Assembly (NCBI GenBank): GCA_038182865.1
Contig: CP116226.1
Span: forward strand, 2,232,001 to 2,296,000
Origin: Microbacterium enclense
GTDB lineage: Bacteria > Actinomycetota > Actinomycetes > Actinomycetales > Microbacteriaceae
Direction: 5' to 3'
Length of the DNA: 64,000 nucleotides
In this document: positions 40,608 to 48,356 of the stretch, one piece after another
Numbering within the stretch: position 1 is the first letter of the stretch
How the letters are laid out: each line of letters opens with the position of its first letter
Position numbers and translations under genes: made by a program
The notes under the pieces: generated by a model
What the model was told of the DNA's origin: nothing
Seen by the model: the letters and a program-made list of their open reading frames with translations, nothing else
Databases searched by the model: none

Positions 40608-40674
40608 GCATAAACGCGATCCACGGGCATAAACGCGTGGAGAGAGCGTTTATGCGCGCGGATCGCGGTTATGC
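40608..40674. repeat. Nested palindrome of four GCATAAACGCG-like boxes
   Basis: Outer arms 40608-40622 and 40660-40674 match at 14 of 15 positions as an inverted repeat. Inner arms GCATAAACGC (40627-40636) and GCGTTTATGC (40646-40655) are a perfect 10-bp inverted repeat. Together they give four AT-containing boxes in alternating orientation between two convergent genes. It could form a cruciform or be a repetitive extragenic palindrome. Confidence 0.8.
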
Positions 40675-40702
40675 GTTGACTGTCGGCCGGGGAGGGCGCG
40701 GG

Positions 40703-41338
40703 TCAGCGCTCGGCGCGGGCCAGATTCTGCGTCAGCTCGTCGGCGTTCTGGCGCACGACGTAGGCGGGCTGGTCGCGCTCCACACGCCAGCTCTCGCTGA
40801 GGGGACCGATGTTGACGGTGTCGAAGCCGAACTCGTCGTAGATGCGCGTGACGAGGTCGACGGCGTCGTCGGAGTCGCTCGAGGTCGCCAGCGCGCGCCG
40901 GTCCTCGGTGCCGGCGGGGGTTCCGTCGCTGTTGATGTCGGCGGCCATGATGTGGTTGAACGCCTTGACGACGACCGACTCGGGGAGGTGCTCCTGCAGC
41001 ATCTGCGAGGTGGTGGTCTTCTTCTCGTCGAGCTCGGCGATGTGGTTGTCGCGTTCGAAGTAGTAGTTGTTCGTATCGAGCACGGTCTTGCCCGCCAGCG
41101 GTGCGACCGGGACCCCGCCGATCGCCTTCAGGGGGACCGTCACCACGACGAAGTCGCCGGCCTCGGCGGCATCCTGCGCCGTCGCCGCGCGCACTCCGTC
41201 GCCGATCGAGGCGACGAGGTCGGCGAGGGTCTCGGGCCCGCGCGAGTTCGCGATCACGACGTCGTATCCGTTACGCACGAAGCCCGTGGCGAGGGCCGAG
41301 CCGATGTGTCCTGCTCCGATGATTCCTACGGTTGTCAT
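40703..41338 (-). CDS. F420-type NADP oxidoreductase-like protein
   Basis: 211 residues. N-terminal motif TTVGIIGAGHIGSALATGFV, then YDVVIANSRGPETLADLV, VTVPLKAIGGVPVAPLAGKT and LDTNNYYFERD. This is the NADPH:F420 oxidoreductase/NAD-binding family 2 layout, common in actinobacteria. The true redox partner is not shown; homologues have been named NADP oxidoreductase, coenzyme F420-dependent. The ATG at 41338 starts just before the nucleotide-binding motif. It is convergent with the cysteine operon. Confidence 0.88.
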   Translation of the reverse strand: MTTVGIIGAGHIGSALATGFVRNGYDVVIANSRGPETLADLVASIGDGVRAATAQDAAEAGDFVVVTVPLKAIGGVPVAPLAGKTVLDTNNYYFERDNHIAELDEKKTTTSQMLQEHLPESVVVKAFNHIMAADINSDGTPAGTEDRRALATSSDSDDAVDLVTRIYDEFGFDTVNIGPLSESWRVERDQPAYVVRQNADELTQNLARAER

Positions 41339-41642
41339 GCCGTTCGACAACGATGCGCGGCGCACCCGAATTCCCGAACGGATGCCGTTGTCATACGCGG
41401 TGCAAATATTTAGCAGGTCGAGATATCCCCTGTCAATGGGGCGTTCCGACCACCCTCGGCTCGTTACCGTCAGTCCTGTCGAACCCTCGCGTGAGTGGTC
41501 GCAGACCGGTGTTCGGGTCACCGTTCTGCTTGACCTGTGAGGGCGACGGCCCCCGGTGGACGCGGCTTCGGACACCGGGGGCCGCTTTTCGTCCGGGCGC
41601 GAGTCCGGTGAAGTCGCGGTCGACCTGCCAGACTGTTTCACC
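41339..41642. other. Gene-free region with a terminator-bearing leader
   Basis: 304 bp between the F420-type oxidoreductase start and the TauE/SafE start. It holds an AT-rich stretch near 41404-41412 (AAATATTTA), likely promoter DNA, and a T-tailed GC hairpin at 41548-41588. A short + strand frame through the region contains a CLTC pair but has no supporting start signal. I annotate no gene here. Confidence 0.5.
41548..41588 (+). terminator. Rho-independent terminator upstream of tauE
   Basis: GGCCCCCGGTG (41548-41558) pairs perfectly with CACCGGGGGCC (41573-41583), followed by GCTTTTC. The orientation is + strand, ending about 55 bp before the TauE/SafE start. It must terminate a short + transcript (leader or small RNA) or act as an attenuator. 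Confidence 0.7.
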
Positions 41643-42440
41643 GTGCATGCCGACACCCGCCCGCAACGTTCCGTCCGCTTCTTCGCCGTCTGCGTCGGCG
41701 TGGGGCTCCTGGCCGGACTCATGTCGGGGTTGTTCGGCGTCGGCGGAGGAACGGTCATCGTTCCGTTACTGGTGCTCATACTGGGCTTCGATCAGCGCCT
41801 CGCGGCAGGGACCTCGCTCGCCGCGATCGTTCCCACGGCATCCGTCGGCGTCATCACCTACGCCGTCGACGGACACGTCGCATGGATTCCGGCGCTCATC
41901 CTGGCCGCCGGTGCCGTGATCGGTGCGCAGATCGGCACGTGGCTCCTGCCGAAGCTGTCGCAGACCGCGCTGCGCTGGGCGTTCGTCGCGTTCCTCGTGG
42001 CCGTCATCGTGAGCCTGTACTTCGTGATCCCCTCGCGCGACGCCGAGCTCGTGCTCACCTGGATCACCGGACCCGGGCTCGCGGTGCTCGGTGTGGTCAC
42101 CGGCATCCTGGCCGGCCTCCTCGGGGTCGGCGGGGGCATCATCGTCGTGCCCGCGCTGCTGCTGGTGTTCGGCACGAGCGACCTCATCGCCAAGGGCACG
42201 TCACTGCTGATGATGATCCCGACGGCCCTCTCCGGGACCGTCGGCAACCTCCGCCGTCGCAACGTCGACCTGGCCGGTGCCGCGTGCGTGGGCCTCGCCG
42301 CGTGCGCCACGACCGCGCTCGGCGCGCAGATCGCGAAGGCCGTCGACCCGTTCGTGGCCAACGTGCTGTTCTCGGTCTTCCTCGTGTTCATCGCCTCGCA
42401 GATCGCGGTCAAGGCCGTGCGCGGGCGGCACCAGCGCTGA
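41643..42440 (+). CDS. TauE/SafE family sulfite/anion exporter-like permease
   Basis: 265 residues with eight or so membrane segments. The two internal repeats carry the family motif: LAGLMSGLFGVGGGTVIVPL near the N-terminus and LAGLLGVGGGIIVVPALLLV in the second half. TauE/SafE proteins move sulfite, sulfonates, sulfur compounds or other small anions. The frame is open upstream to 41556, but the GTG at 41643 is preferred: a CAGACT -10-like box lies ten bases before it and the upstream part overlaps the terminator. The substrate is unknown. Confidence 0.88.
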   Translation: MHADTRPQRSVRFFAVCVGVGLLAGLMSGLFGVGGGTVIVPLLVLILGFDQRLAAGTSLAAIVPTASVGVITYAVDGHVAWIPALILAAGAVIGAQIGTWLLPKLSQTALRWAFVAFLVAVIVSLYFVIPSRDAELVLTWITGPGLAVLGVVTGILAGLLGVGGGIIVVPALLLVFGTSDLIAKGTSLLMMIPTALSGTVGNLRRRNVDLAGAACVGLAACATTALGAQIAKAVDPFVANVLFSVFLVFIASQIAVKAVRGRHQR

Positions 42441-42525
42441 CGCGGTCGTCTGTCGGGGCATCCCGGCAACGCGCCCGTTTCCGCGTCGACCGAGCCCGGT
42501 GAAGACCCCGCCGTAGACTGGTCGG

Positions 42526-42975
42526 GTGCCCGTGAATCCTGACCTGGTCGGTCGTGCTTTCCCTCCGACCGCCCCGTACCTGGTCGGCCGCGAGAAGGTG
42601 CGCGAGTTCGCTCGCGCCGTCTTCGCCGACGCTCCGCAGCACTCCGACCCCGACGCCGCGCGCGCCCTCGGCTACGCCGACGTCGTCGCGCCGCCGACCT
42701 TCGCGATGGTGGTGCAGGACCTCACCCTCCAGCAGCTGCTGGGCGACCCCGAGTCCGGGATCGAACTGTCGCGCCTCGTGCACGCGGAACAGCGCTTTCG
42801 CTACACGCGCCCGATCGTCGCGGGTGACGAGCTCGTCGCGACGCTCTCGGTCACCGGCATCCGCTCGATGGGCGGCAACGCCATGATCACCAGCGAAGCG
42901 GAGATCGTGGATGCCGACGGCGCCCACGTCGTGACCACGACCAGCGTCCTGCTGGCGGGGGAGGCGGGGGCATGA
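42526..42975 (+). CDS. MaoC-like dehydratase (FAS1-type N-terminal hotdog, HadA-like)
   Basis: 149 residues. Motif order VGRAFPPTAPYLVGREKVRE, ADVVAPPTFAMVVQ, VHAEQRFRYTRPIVAGDELV and ending VVTTTSVLLAG resembles the HadA/HadC-type non-catalytic or substrate-binding subunit of (R)-hydroxyacyl-ACP dehydratase. The GTG at 42526 follows TAGACT by six bases, so it is leaderless. It overlaps the next gene by ATGA and should form a heterodimer with it. Confidence 0.9.
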   Translation: MPVNPDLVGRAFPPTAPYLVGREKVREFARAVFADAPQHSDPDAARALGYADVVAPPTFAMVVQDLTLQQLLGDPESGIELSRLVHAEQRFRYTRPIVAGDELVATLSVTGIRSMGGNAMITSEAEIVDADGAHVVTTTSVLLAGEAGA

Positions 42976-43376
42976 GCGCCTTCACCGTGGGCGAGGTCAT
43001 CGCCGAGCGCTCCGTGCGCCTGACCCGCGAATCGCTCGTGCGGTACGCGGGCGCGTCGGGCGACTTCAATCCCATCCACTACCGCGACGACGTCGCCGCC
43101 GCCGTCGGGCTGCCGGGTGTGCTCGCGCACGGCATGCTCACGATGGGGATCGCGGTCGGCACGCTCTCCGATGCGATCGGCGACCCCGGTCGCATCGCCG
43201 AGTACGGCGTGCGGTTCACGCGCCCCGTGGTCGTCGACCCCGAGACCGGCGCCGACCTGCACATCAGCGCCAAGGTGGGCGCGGTCGACGACGAGACGGC
43301 GCGTATCGACCTCACCGTGACCTTCGCCGAGACGACCGTGCTCGGCAAGGCGCAGGTGCGGGTACGGCTGCGCTGA
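42972..43376 (+). CDS. MaoC-like dehydratase (HadB-like catalytic subunit)
   Basis: 134 residues. The hydratase-2 motif is present as YAGASGDFNPIHYRDDVAAA (Asp and His catalytic), then GLPGVLAHGMLTMG. The gene overlaps both neighbours: ATGA with the HadA-like gene and TGATG with murB. The pair resembles HadAB of mycobacteria. Fatty-acid synthesis or degradation is the likely role; linkage to murB is common in actinobacteria. Confidence 0.92.
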   Translation: MSAFTVGEVIAERSVRLTRESLVRYAGASGDFNPIHYRDDVAAAVGLPGVLAHGMLTMGIAVGTLSDAIGDPGRIAEYGVRFTRPVVVDPETGADLHISAKVGAVDDETARIDLTVTFAETTVLGKAQVRVRLR

Positions 43377-44512
43377 TGCCCGAGGTCGCCCCGATCCCGC
43401 TGTCGCAGCTGACGACGCTGCGCACCGGCGGGGAGCCCGCCCGTCTCATCGAGGCGCGCACCGCCGACGAACTCGTCGCGGCACTGCGCGAGGTCTGGAG
43501 TGACGGCGACGAGTGGTTCGTCCTCGGCGGGGGGTCCAACCTCTTCGTCGGTGACGAGCCGTTCGACGGCACGGTGATTCGCGTGCTCACGTCCGGCATC
43601 GAAGAACTCCCCGGTTCCCGCGCCGAGACGGTGCACCTGCGCGTCCAGGCCGGTCACGACTGGGACGCCCTCGTCGCCGAGACCGTCGATCGGGGCCTGG
43701 CCGGCATCGAAGCGATGTCGGGGATCCCGGGCACTGTCGGGGCTGCCCCCGTGCAGAACGTCGGGGCCTACGGTCAGGAGATCGTGCAGACCCTGGTCGA
43801 GGTCGAGCTGATCGACGAGTCCACGGGGGAGGTGTCGATCGTGCCCGCGGCGGAGCTGGGGCTCGGCTTCCGAACCTCGGTCCTCAAGCAGCACTACGGC
43901 TCGGTGCCCGACCGTTCCGCCGTGATCCTCTCGGTCACGCTCGAACTCGAGCGCGTCGGTGACGGCGAGCGTCCGATCGCGGGGGAGCAGTTGCGCGGCG
44001 CGCTGGGATTGGACGCTCACCAGGCGGTCTCGCTGCGCTGGATCCGTGATCACGTGCTGGCGACCCGCGCCCGCAAGGGCATGGTGCTCGATGCGGAAGA
44101 CCCCGACACCTGGAGCGCGGGCTCGTTCTTCCAGAACGCCATCGTCAGCGCGGCTTTCGCCCGCACCCTCCCCGAGGCGTGCCCGAAGTGGCCGCTGGCG
44201 CCGGTGCTCGATCCCGTGACCGTGATCCCGCTCGCCGCGTTCGACGGCATCCTTCCCTCTCCTCCGGTCGAGCGGCACGAGGTCAAGGTGAGCGCCGCGT
44301 GGCTGATCGAGAATGCCGGGCTCGGTCGGGGGTTCCGCTTCCCCCGCTCGCGCGCCGGGCTCTCGACCAAGCACACGCTGGCGCTGACCAACCGCGGTGA
44401 GGCGACCGCGGCCGAGATCGCCGAGCTGGCCCGCTTCGTGCAGAACCGGGTGCAGTCCGAGTTCGGTCTGCTGCTGCAGCCCGAGCCCGTGCTCGTCAAC
44501 GTCGAGCTGTAG
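43376..44512 (+). CDS. murB: UDP-N-acetylmuramate dehydrogenase
   Basis: 378 residues, type I length for actinobacteria. FAD-binding pattern PLSQLTTLRTGGEPARLIEA and FVLGGGSNLFVGDE, then GIPGTVGAAPVQNVGAYGQE, active-site Ser in AGSFFQNAIVS, and the C-terminal AAWLIENAGLGRGFRFP. It reduces UDP-GlcNAc-enolpyruvate to UDP-MurNAc in peptidoglycan synthesis. Start and the preceding stop share TGATG. Confidence 0.96.
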   Translation: MPEVAPIPLSQLTTLRTGGEPARLIEARTADELVAALREVWSDGDEWFVLGGGSNLFVGDEPFDGTVIRVLTSGIEELPGSRAETVHLRVQAGHDWDALVAETVDRGLAGIEAMSGIPGTVGAAPVQNVGAYGQEIVQTLVEVELIDESTGEVSIVPAAELGLGFRTSVLKQHYGSVPDRSAVILSVTLELERVGDGERPIAGEQLRGALGLDAHQAVSLRWIRDHVLATRARKGMVLDAEDPDTWSAGSFFQNAIVSAAFARTLPEACPKWPLAPVLDPVTVIPLAAFDGILPSPPVERHEVKVSAAWLIENAGLGRGFRFPRSRAGLSTKHTLALTNRGEATAAEIAELARFVQNRVQSEFGLLLQPEPVLVNVEL

Positions 44513-44543
44513 CGACGGGGTCCCGCTCGCCCCTCGGGGCGTG

Positions 44544-44622
44544 CCGTCGTGCGGGGTCCGGTGCCGACACGCCGTTCAGCATCTCGGCGTGCGGCGTGTC
44601 GGCCCGCAACTCCGCGGGACGG
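44544..44622 (+). repeat. Nested-palindrome element, copy A
   Basis: Left arm CCGTCGTGCGGGGTC (44544-44558) and right arm AACTCCGCGGGACGG (44608-44622) are a degenerate outer inverted repeat; GCCGACACGCC and GGCGTGTCGGC form the inner stem. It is the same element as copies B-H at 56.6-61 kb, 12 kb away. Confidence 0.7.
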
Positions 44623-44644
44623 TCCCTGCGTGCGGGCGTGAAAC

Positions 44645-44676
44645 GGCGCCGGCACCGGGAGTCGGTGACCGGCGCC
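44645..44676. terminator. Terminator-like hairpin between murB and the aminotransferase
   Basis: GGCGCCGG (44645-44652) pairs with CCGGCGCC (44669-44676), extended by CACCG/CGGTG inside. It lies between convergent genes. There is no T tract. Confidence 0.55.
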
Positions 44677-44698
44677 GGACGGGCACCCGAGACGGATG

Positions 44699-45898
44699 TC
44701 AGGAGAACAGGCGCTGGAGGCGCTGGATCCCCTCGAGGAGCTGGTCGTCGCCGAGGGCGTACGACAGGCGCAGGTAGCCGCTCGGGCCGAAGGCCTCGCC
44801 GGGTACCACGGCGACCTCGGCCTGCTCCAGGATGAGGTCGGCGAGCTCGAGCGAGGTCGTAGGCGTGACGCCACCCCAGGAGCGGTTCAGCAGCCCCCGC
44901 ACGTCGGGGTAGACGTAGAACGCGCCGAGCGGGTTCGGCACCTCGACGCCGTCGATCTTCGACAACTCCGACACGATCAGGCGGCGACGGCGATCGAACG
45001 CCTCACGGAACTGCTCCGCCTCGTCCTGCGGGCCGTTCAGGGCAGCCGCGGCGGCGATCTGCGCGACGTTGTTGACGTTGCTCGACAGGTGCGACTGCAG
45101 GTTCGCGGCGAGCTTCATGGCATCCGCGGGTCCGACCATCCAGCCCACGCGCCACCCGGTCATGGCGTAGGTCTTCGCGACGCCGTTGACGAGGATCGTC
45201 TGCGCGGCGAGCTCGGGCACGGCCTCGACGATCGACACCGCGCGGGCGCCCTCGTACGTGAGGTTCTGGTAGATCTCGTCGGTGATCACCCAGATCCCGT
45301 GCTCGAGGGCCCAGCGGCCGATCTCGGCCGTCTCTTCGGGGGTGTACACCGAGCCGGTCGGGTTCGACGGCGACACGAACACGAGCACCGTGGTCTTGTC
45401 GGTGCGCGCGGCCTCGAGCTGCGCGACAGTGACCTTGTAGTCCTGGTCGGCGCCGGCGAACACCTCGACGGGCGTGCCGTCGGCCAGGGCGATCGCCTCG
45501 GGGTAGGTCGTCCAGTACGGCGCGGGCAGCAGCACCTCATCGCCGGGGTTCACGACCGTCTGGAACGCCTGGTAGACGGCCTGCTTGCCGCCGTTGGTCA
45601 CGATGACCTGCGAGGGGGCGACCTCGAGACCGGAGTCGCGCTTCGTCTTCTCCACGATCGCCTCGCGCAGCACCGGGAGGCCGGCGGCGGGGGTGTAGCG
45701 GTAGTTCGCGGGGTTCTGCAGCGCCTCGGCGGCGGCATCCACGATGAACGAGGGAGTGGCGAAATCGGGCTCGCCCGCGGCGTACGAAATGACCGGTCGA
45801 CCGGCGGCCTGGAGGGCCTTGGCCTTGGCGTCGACCTTGAGGGTCGCGGACTCGGCGATGGCGGACAGCTTGCGGGAGAGGGGAGCGCGGGAAGTCAC
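44699..45898 (-). CDS. Class I aminotransferase, aspartate-aminotransferase-like
   Basis: 399 residues. Motifs ISYAAGEPDFATPSFI, ANYRYTPAAGLPVLREAI, VTNGGKQAVYQAF, VSPSNPTGSVY, ITDEIYQNLTY, PLP lysine in NGVAKTYAMTGWRVGWMVGP, and C-terminal YLRLSYALGDD. It is a subgroup Igamma-type aspartate/prephenate aminotransferase by layout, converting aspartate plus 2-oxoglutarate. The start is a GTG with TAGGCT six bases upstream, so it is leaderless. Confidence 0.93.
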   Translation of the reverse strand: MTSRAPLSRKLSAIAESATLKVDAKAKALQAAGRPVISYAAGEPDFATPSFIVDAAAEALQNPANYRYTPAAGLPVLREAIVEKTKRDSGLEVAPSQVIVTNGGKQAVYQAFQTVVNPGDEVLLPAPYWTTYPEAIALADGTPVEVFAGADQDYKVTVAQLEAARTDKTTVLVFVSPSNPTGSVYTPEETAEIGRWALEHGIWVITDEIYQNLTYEGARAVSIVEAVPELAAQTILVNGVAKTYAMTGWRVGWMVGPADAMKLAANLQSHLSSNVNNVAQIAAAAALNGPQDEAEQFREAFDRRRRLIVSELSKIDGVEVPNPLGAFYVYPDVRGLLNRSWGGVTPTTSLELADLILEQAEVAVVPGEAFGPSGYLRLSYALGDDQLLEGIQRLQRLFS

Positions 45899-45936
45899 GT
45901 TCCGAGCCTACTGTTCGTGCCCTCGCGCGACGAGGC

Positions 45937-46260
45937 TTATGACAGCGAGGCGAGCCACGCGGAGGCGTACGGGACGAGCATCAGGATGCCGAGCCCCAGA
46001 GCCACGGTCGACCACGCGCGGCGACCCCGACGGCGGGCCGCCACGAGGAGACCGAGCACGGCGACGACGACCACGACCGGTCCACCGACCATCAGCACCG
46101 GGATCAGGAAGAGTCCCAGCCACCAGATCGCGTTCATGTCGGGGAGGAGACCCACGAGGAACACGAACAGCGTCGGAACGATGATCACGGCCGCCAGGCA
46201 GACGGCGATGAAGCCGAGGACGTCGAAGGGACGCCGCGGCGAGACGAGGTCAGCGCTCAT
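45937..46260 (-). CDS. Small multi-pass membrane protein (paralogue of 51257-51580)
   Basis: 107 residues with three or four membrane segments (LGFIAVCLAAVIIVPTLFVF, WLGLFLIPVLMVGGPVVVVV, LGILMLVPYASAWLA). A protein of identical length and similar layout is encoded at 51257-51580, and both have TACGGT six bases before the ATG. I do not recognise the family. The upstream ClC gene is divergent. Confidence 0.7.
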   Translation of the reverse strand: MSADLVSPRRPFDVLGFIAVCLAAVIIVPTLFVFLVGLLPDMNAIWWLGLFLIPVLMVGGPVVVVVAVLGLLVAARRRGRRAWSTVALGLGILMLVPYASAWLASLS

Positions 46261-46316
46261 GCGGTCACCGTAGCGCGCGGAACGGGCCGGAAACACGGAC
46301 CGGTTAGCGTGGCAGT

Positions 46317-47612
46317 GTGACCGCAGAACCCCTCGCGCCTCCCCGCACCCACCGCCGCGCGATCGGAGCCCTGCTGAAGCTGGGCGTGGCCACCCTCATC
46401 GTCGGGCTCGCGACCGGCCTCGCGGTGCTGCTGCTCGTGTGGATCGTGCACTCGATCGAACATCTCGTCTGGGGCCACGAGGAGGGCCCGTTCCTCGACG
46501 GTCTGCCGCTGCCGTCGCCGTGGTGGCTGCCGATCGTCACGGTCGGTGGCGCGGGCGTGGTCGCCGCCGTCGGCTGGTATCTGCTGCGCCGCTTCGGACG
46601 CAAACTCGCCACGGTCGAGCAGGGCGTCGACGGGGCACGGATGCCGTGGTGGGAGACGCTCGCCGACACGGTCATCCAGGTCGGCTCGGTGGCCCTCGGC
46701 GCCTCGATCGGCAAGGAGGTCGCCCCCCGCGAACTGTCGGCGATGGCGGGCTCGAAGATCGTGCGCTGGTTCGGTCTCGACGCGCGGTGGCGGCGTATCC
46801 TCATCGCGTCGGCGGCCGGCGCGGGTCTCGCGGCCGTCTACAACGTCCCGCTCGCGGGTGCCCTCTTCGCGGTCGAGATCCTGCTCGCCCAGTTCAGCGT
46901 CGGCGGCGCGGTCGTGGCGTTGTCGATCAGCGCCATCGCCACGTTCGTCGCGCGTCCGCTCGTCGGCGAGCAATCGCTGTACCAGGTGCCCGCTCTCGAG
47001 GTGAACGCGTCGCTCGTCGTCGCGGCGATCCTCATCGGACCGCTCATGGGGTGGGGTGCGACGAGCTTCGCGACCGTGACCAAGGCGCTCGGACGCTTCC
47101 GACCGACCGGGTGGAAGCTGCTGGTCGTCCTGCCGGTGACCTTCACGGCGGTCGGTGCGCTGGGGGCGTTCTTCCCCCTCGTCCTCGGCAACGGGCGGGC
47201 CCTCGCCACCGCCGGGTTCGACCTCTCGCAGCCGGCCCTGCTCCTGCTGCTGCTCGCGCTGCTGAAGTACGTCGCGACGACGATCTCCCTCGGTTCGGGG
47301 GCCATCGGCGGCACCCTCCAGCCCTCGGTCGCAATCGGCGCGGCGCTCGGTGCCGCAGCCGCCGCCGGGTGGGCTCTCGTCTGGCCGGGCGCCGACGGCA
47401 CGGCGCTCGCGATCGTCGCGGCGGCGGCGTTCTTGGCATCCAACATGCGGGCGCCCTTCACGGCGATCGCGCTGATCATCGAGTTCACCGACACCGGGTT
47501 CACCCTGCTGCTGCCGATCTTCCTCGCCGTGGCGGGGTCGCTCGCCGCGTCGCGGCTGTCGTCGCGGGCGAGCCTGCGGCGCTTCACGCCGATCGACCCG
47601 GCGCGCCCCTGA
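46317..47612 (+). CDS. ClC-type chloride channel/transporter
   Basis: 431 residues. ClC motifs: LGASIGKEVAPRELSA (variant of GREGP), YNVPLAGALFAVEILL (variant of the PxxGxLFxxE filter/gating region), LGSGAIGGTLQPSVAIGA (variant of GxFxP) and a C-terminal Asn-Met-Arg-Ala-Pro turn. The external gating Glu appears retained in KEVAPRE. The start is a GTG with TAGCGT six bases upstream (leaderless). It is shorter than typical because no CBS domains follow. It is divergent from the small membrane protein. Confidence 0.9.
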   Translation: MTAEPLAPPRTHRRAIGALLKLGVATLIVGLATGLAVLLLVWIVHSIEHLVWGHEEGPFLDGLPLPSPWWLPIVTVGGAGVVAAVGWYLLRRFGRKLATVEQGVDGARMPWWETLADTVIQVGSVALGASIGKEVAPRELSAMAGSKIVRWFGLDARWRRILIASAAGAGLAAVYNVPLAGALFAVEILLAQFSVGGAVVALSISAIATFVARPLVGEQSLYQVPALEVNASLVVAAILIGPLMGWGATSFATVTKALGRFRPTGWKLLVVLPVTFTAVGALGAFFPLVLGNGRALATAGFDLSQPALLLLLLALLKYVATTISLGSGAIGGTLQPSVAIGAALGAAAAAGWALVWPGADGTALAIVAAAAFLASNMRAPFTAIALIIEFTDTGFTLLLPIFLAVAGSLAASRLSSRASLRRFTPIDPARP

Positions 47613-47728
47613 GGGCGGACCGGGTCGATCTTCGGGCGGCGCCGGCGTGCCGGTGAGTCCGGGTGTCGCGCGTCGGGCGGTGGCGGTACGCCACGCGACG
47701 GGGCGGGAGCGGACGGGCCCGGCGGGGC

Positions 47729-48307
47729 TCAGACGAAGGCGGCCAGGGCCGCCTCGAGGGCAGCCGGATCCGTCCCCGCGGCGCTGTTGTCGAACAGCAC
47801 GTGGTGCGCCCCACGCCACCGGCAGTCCGCCGCCTGGGCCGTGGCCCAGAACTCGTCCCAGTGCGCCAGCTTCCACGCGTCGCGGCCGTACCCGCGGGAG
47901 TCGACGCGATCGCGCACGAGGCTGCCGTCGACGGTGACGTGGACCACGACGATGGTCATGTCGTCGGGCCAGCCGTGCGCTGCGGCCGCGCGCTCGAGGT
48001 AGTCGGCCTCGGGGAAGTAGCGGACGAACGGTGCGTCGAGCACGACGTCCGTGCCCAGGCGCAGGTTGTCGCCCGCGAGGCGCAGAAGCGTCGCGTACTC
48101 GAGGCCCATCACCACGCTCTGGTAGTAGGGATTGTTGTCGCGCTCGTTCTTGTCGCTGCCCGCGGCCTCGAGCAGCGCCTCGGTGAAGGCGGTCGCGACG
48201 GAGTCCTTGTCGAGGTAGGCCGCGCCGATACGGCGCGCGATCATCGTGCTCACCGTCGACTTGCCGCTGCCGGCCGGTCCGATCACGAAGAAGAGTCGTG
48301 CGGTCAT
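47729..48307 (-). CDS. P-loop kinase-like AAA family protein
   Basis: 192 residues. Walker A FFVIGPAGSGKSTVSTMIAR, then LDKDSVATAFTEALLEAAG, TDVVLDAPFVRYFPEADY, and an Arg-rich lid (SLVRDRVDSRGYGRDAWK). It looks like a small-molecule kinase of the AAA_33/gluconokinase-like type; no substrate residues are identifiable. It follows a MFS permease and KDPG-type aldolase in the same direction, so sugar-acid phosphorylation is possible. A hairpin (48321-48351) separates it from the permease. Confidence 0.8.
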   Translation of the reverse strand: MTARLFFVIGPAGSGKSTVSTMIARRIGAAYLDKDSVATAFTEALLEAAGSDKNERDNNPYYQSVVMGLEYATLLRLAGDNLRLGTDVVLDAPFVRYFPEADYLERAAAAHGWPDDMTIVVVHVTVDGSLVRDRVDSRGYGRDAWKLAHWDEFWATAQAADCRWRGAHHVLFDNSAAGTDPAALEAALAAFV

Positions 48308-48320
48308 GAGTCCTCCCGGG

Positions 48321-48351
48321 GAGGGGAGGGTGCGCGCGGCGCCCTCCCCTC
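48321..48351 (-). terminator. Terminator-like hairpin after the MFS gene
   Basis: GAGGGGAGGG (48321-48330) pairs with CCCTCCCCTC (48342-48351), six bases after the MFS stop (gene strand). The following gene's start is 14 bases further on, so partial read-through is likely. Confidence 0.5.
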
Positions 48352-48356
48352 GATGA

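Noticed and set aside
41332..41919. + strand ORF with CLTC motif before tauE
   Set aside because: It overlaps the tauE frame and the terminator, with no start signal; probably leader DNA.
46257..47876. 539-residue minus-strand ORF opposite the ClC gene
   Set aside because: Antisense Arg/Asp/Glu-rich shadow of the ClC frame, which has membrane helices and ClC motifs.
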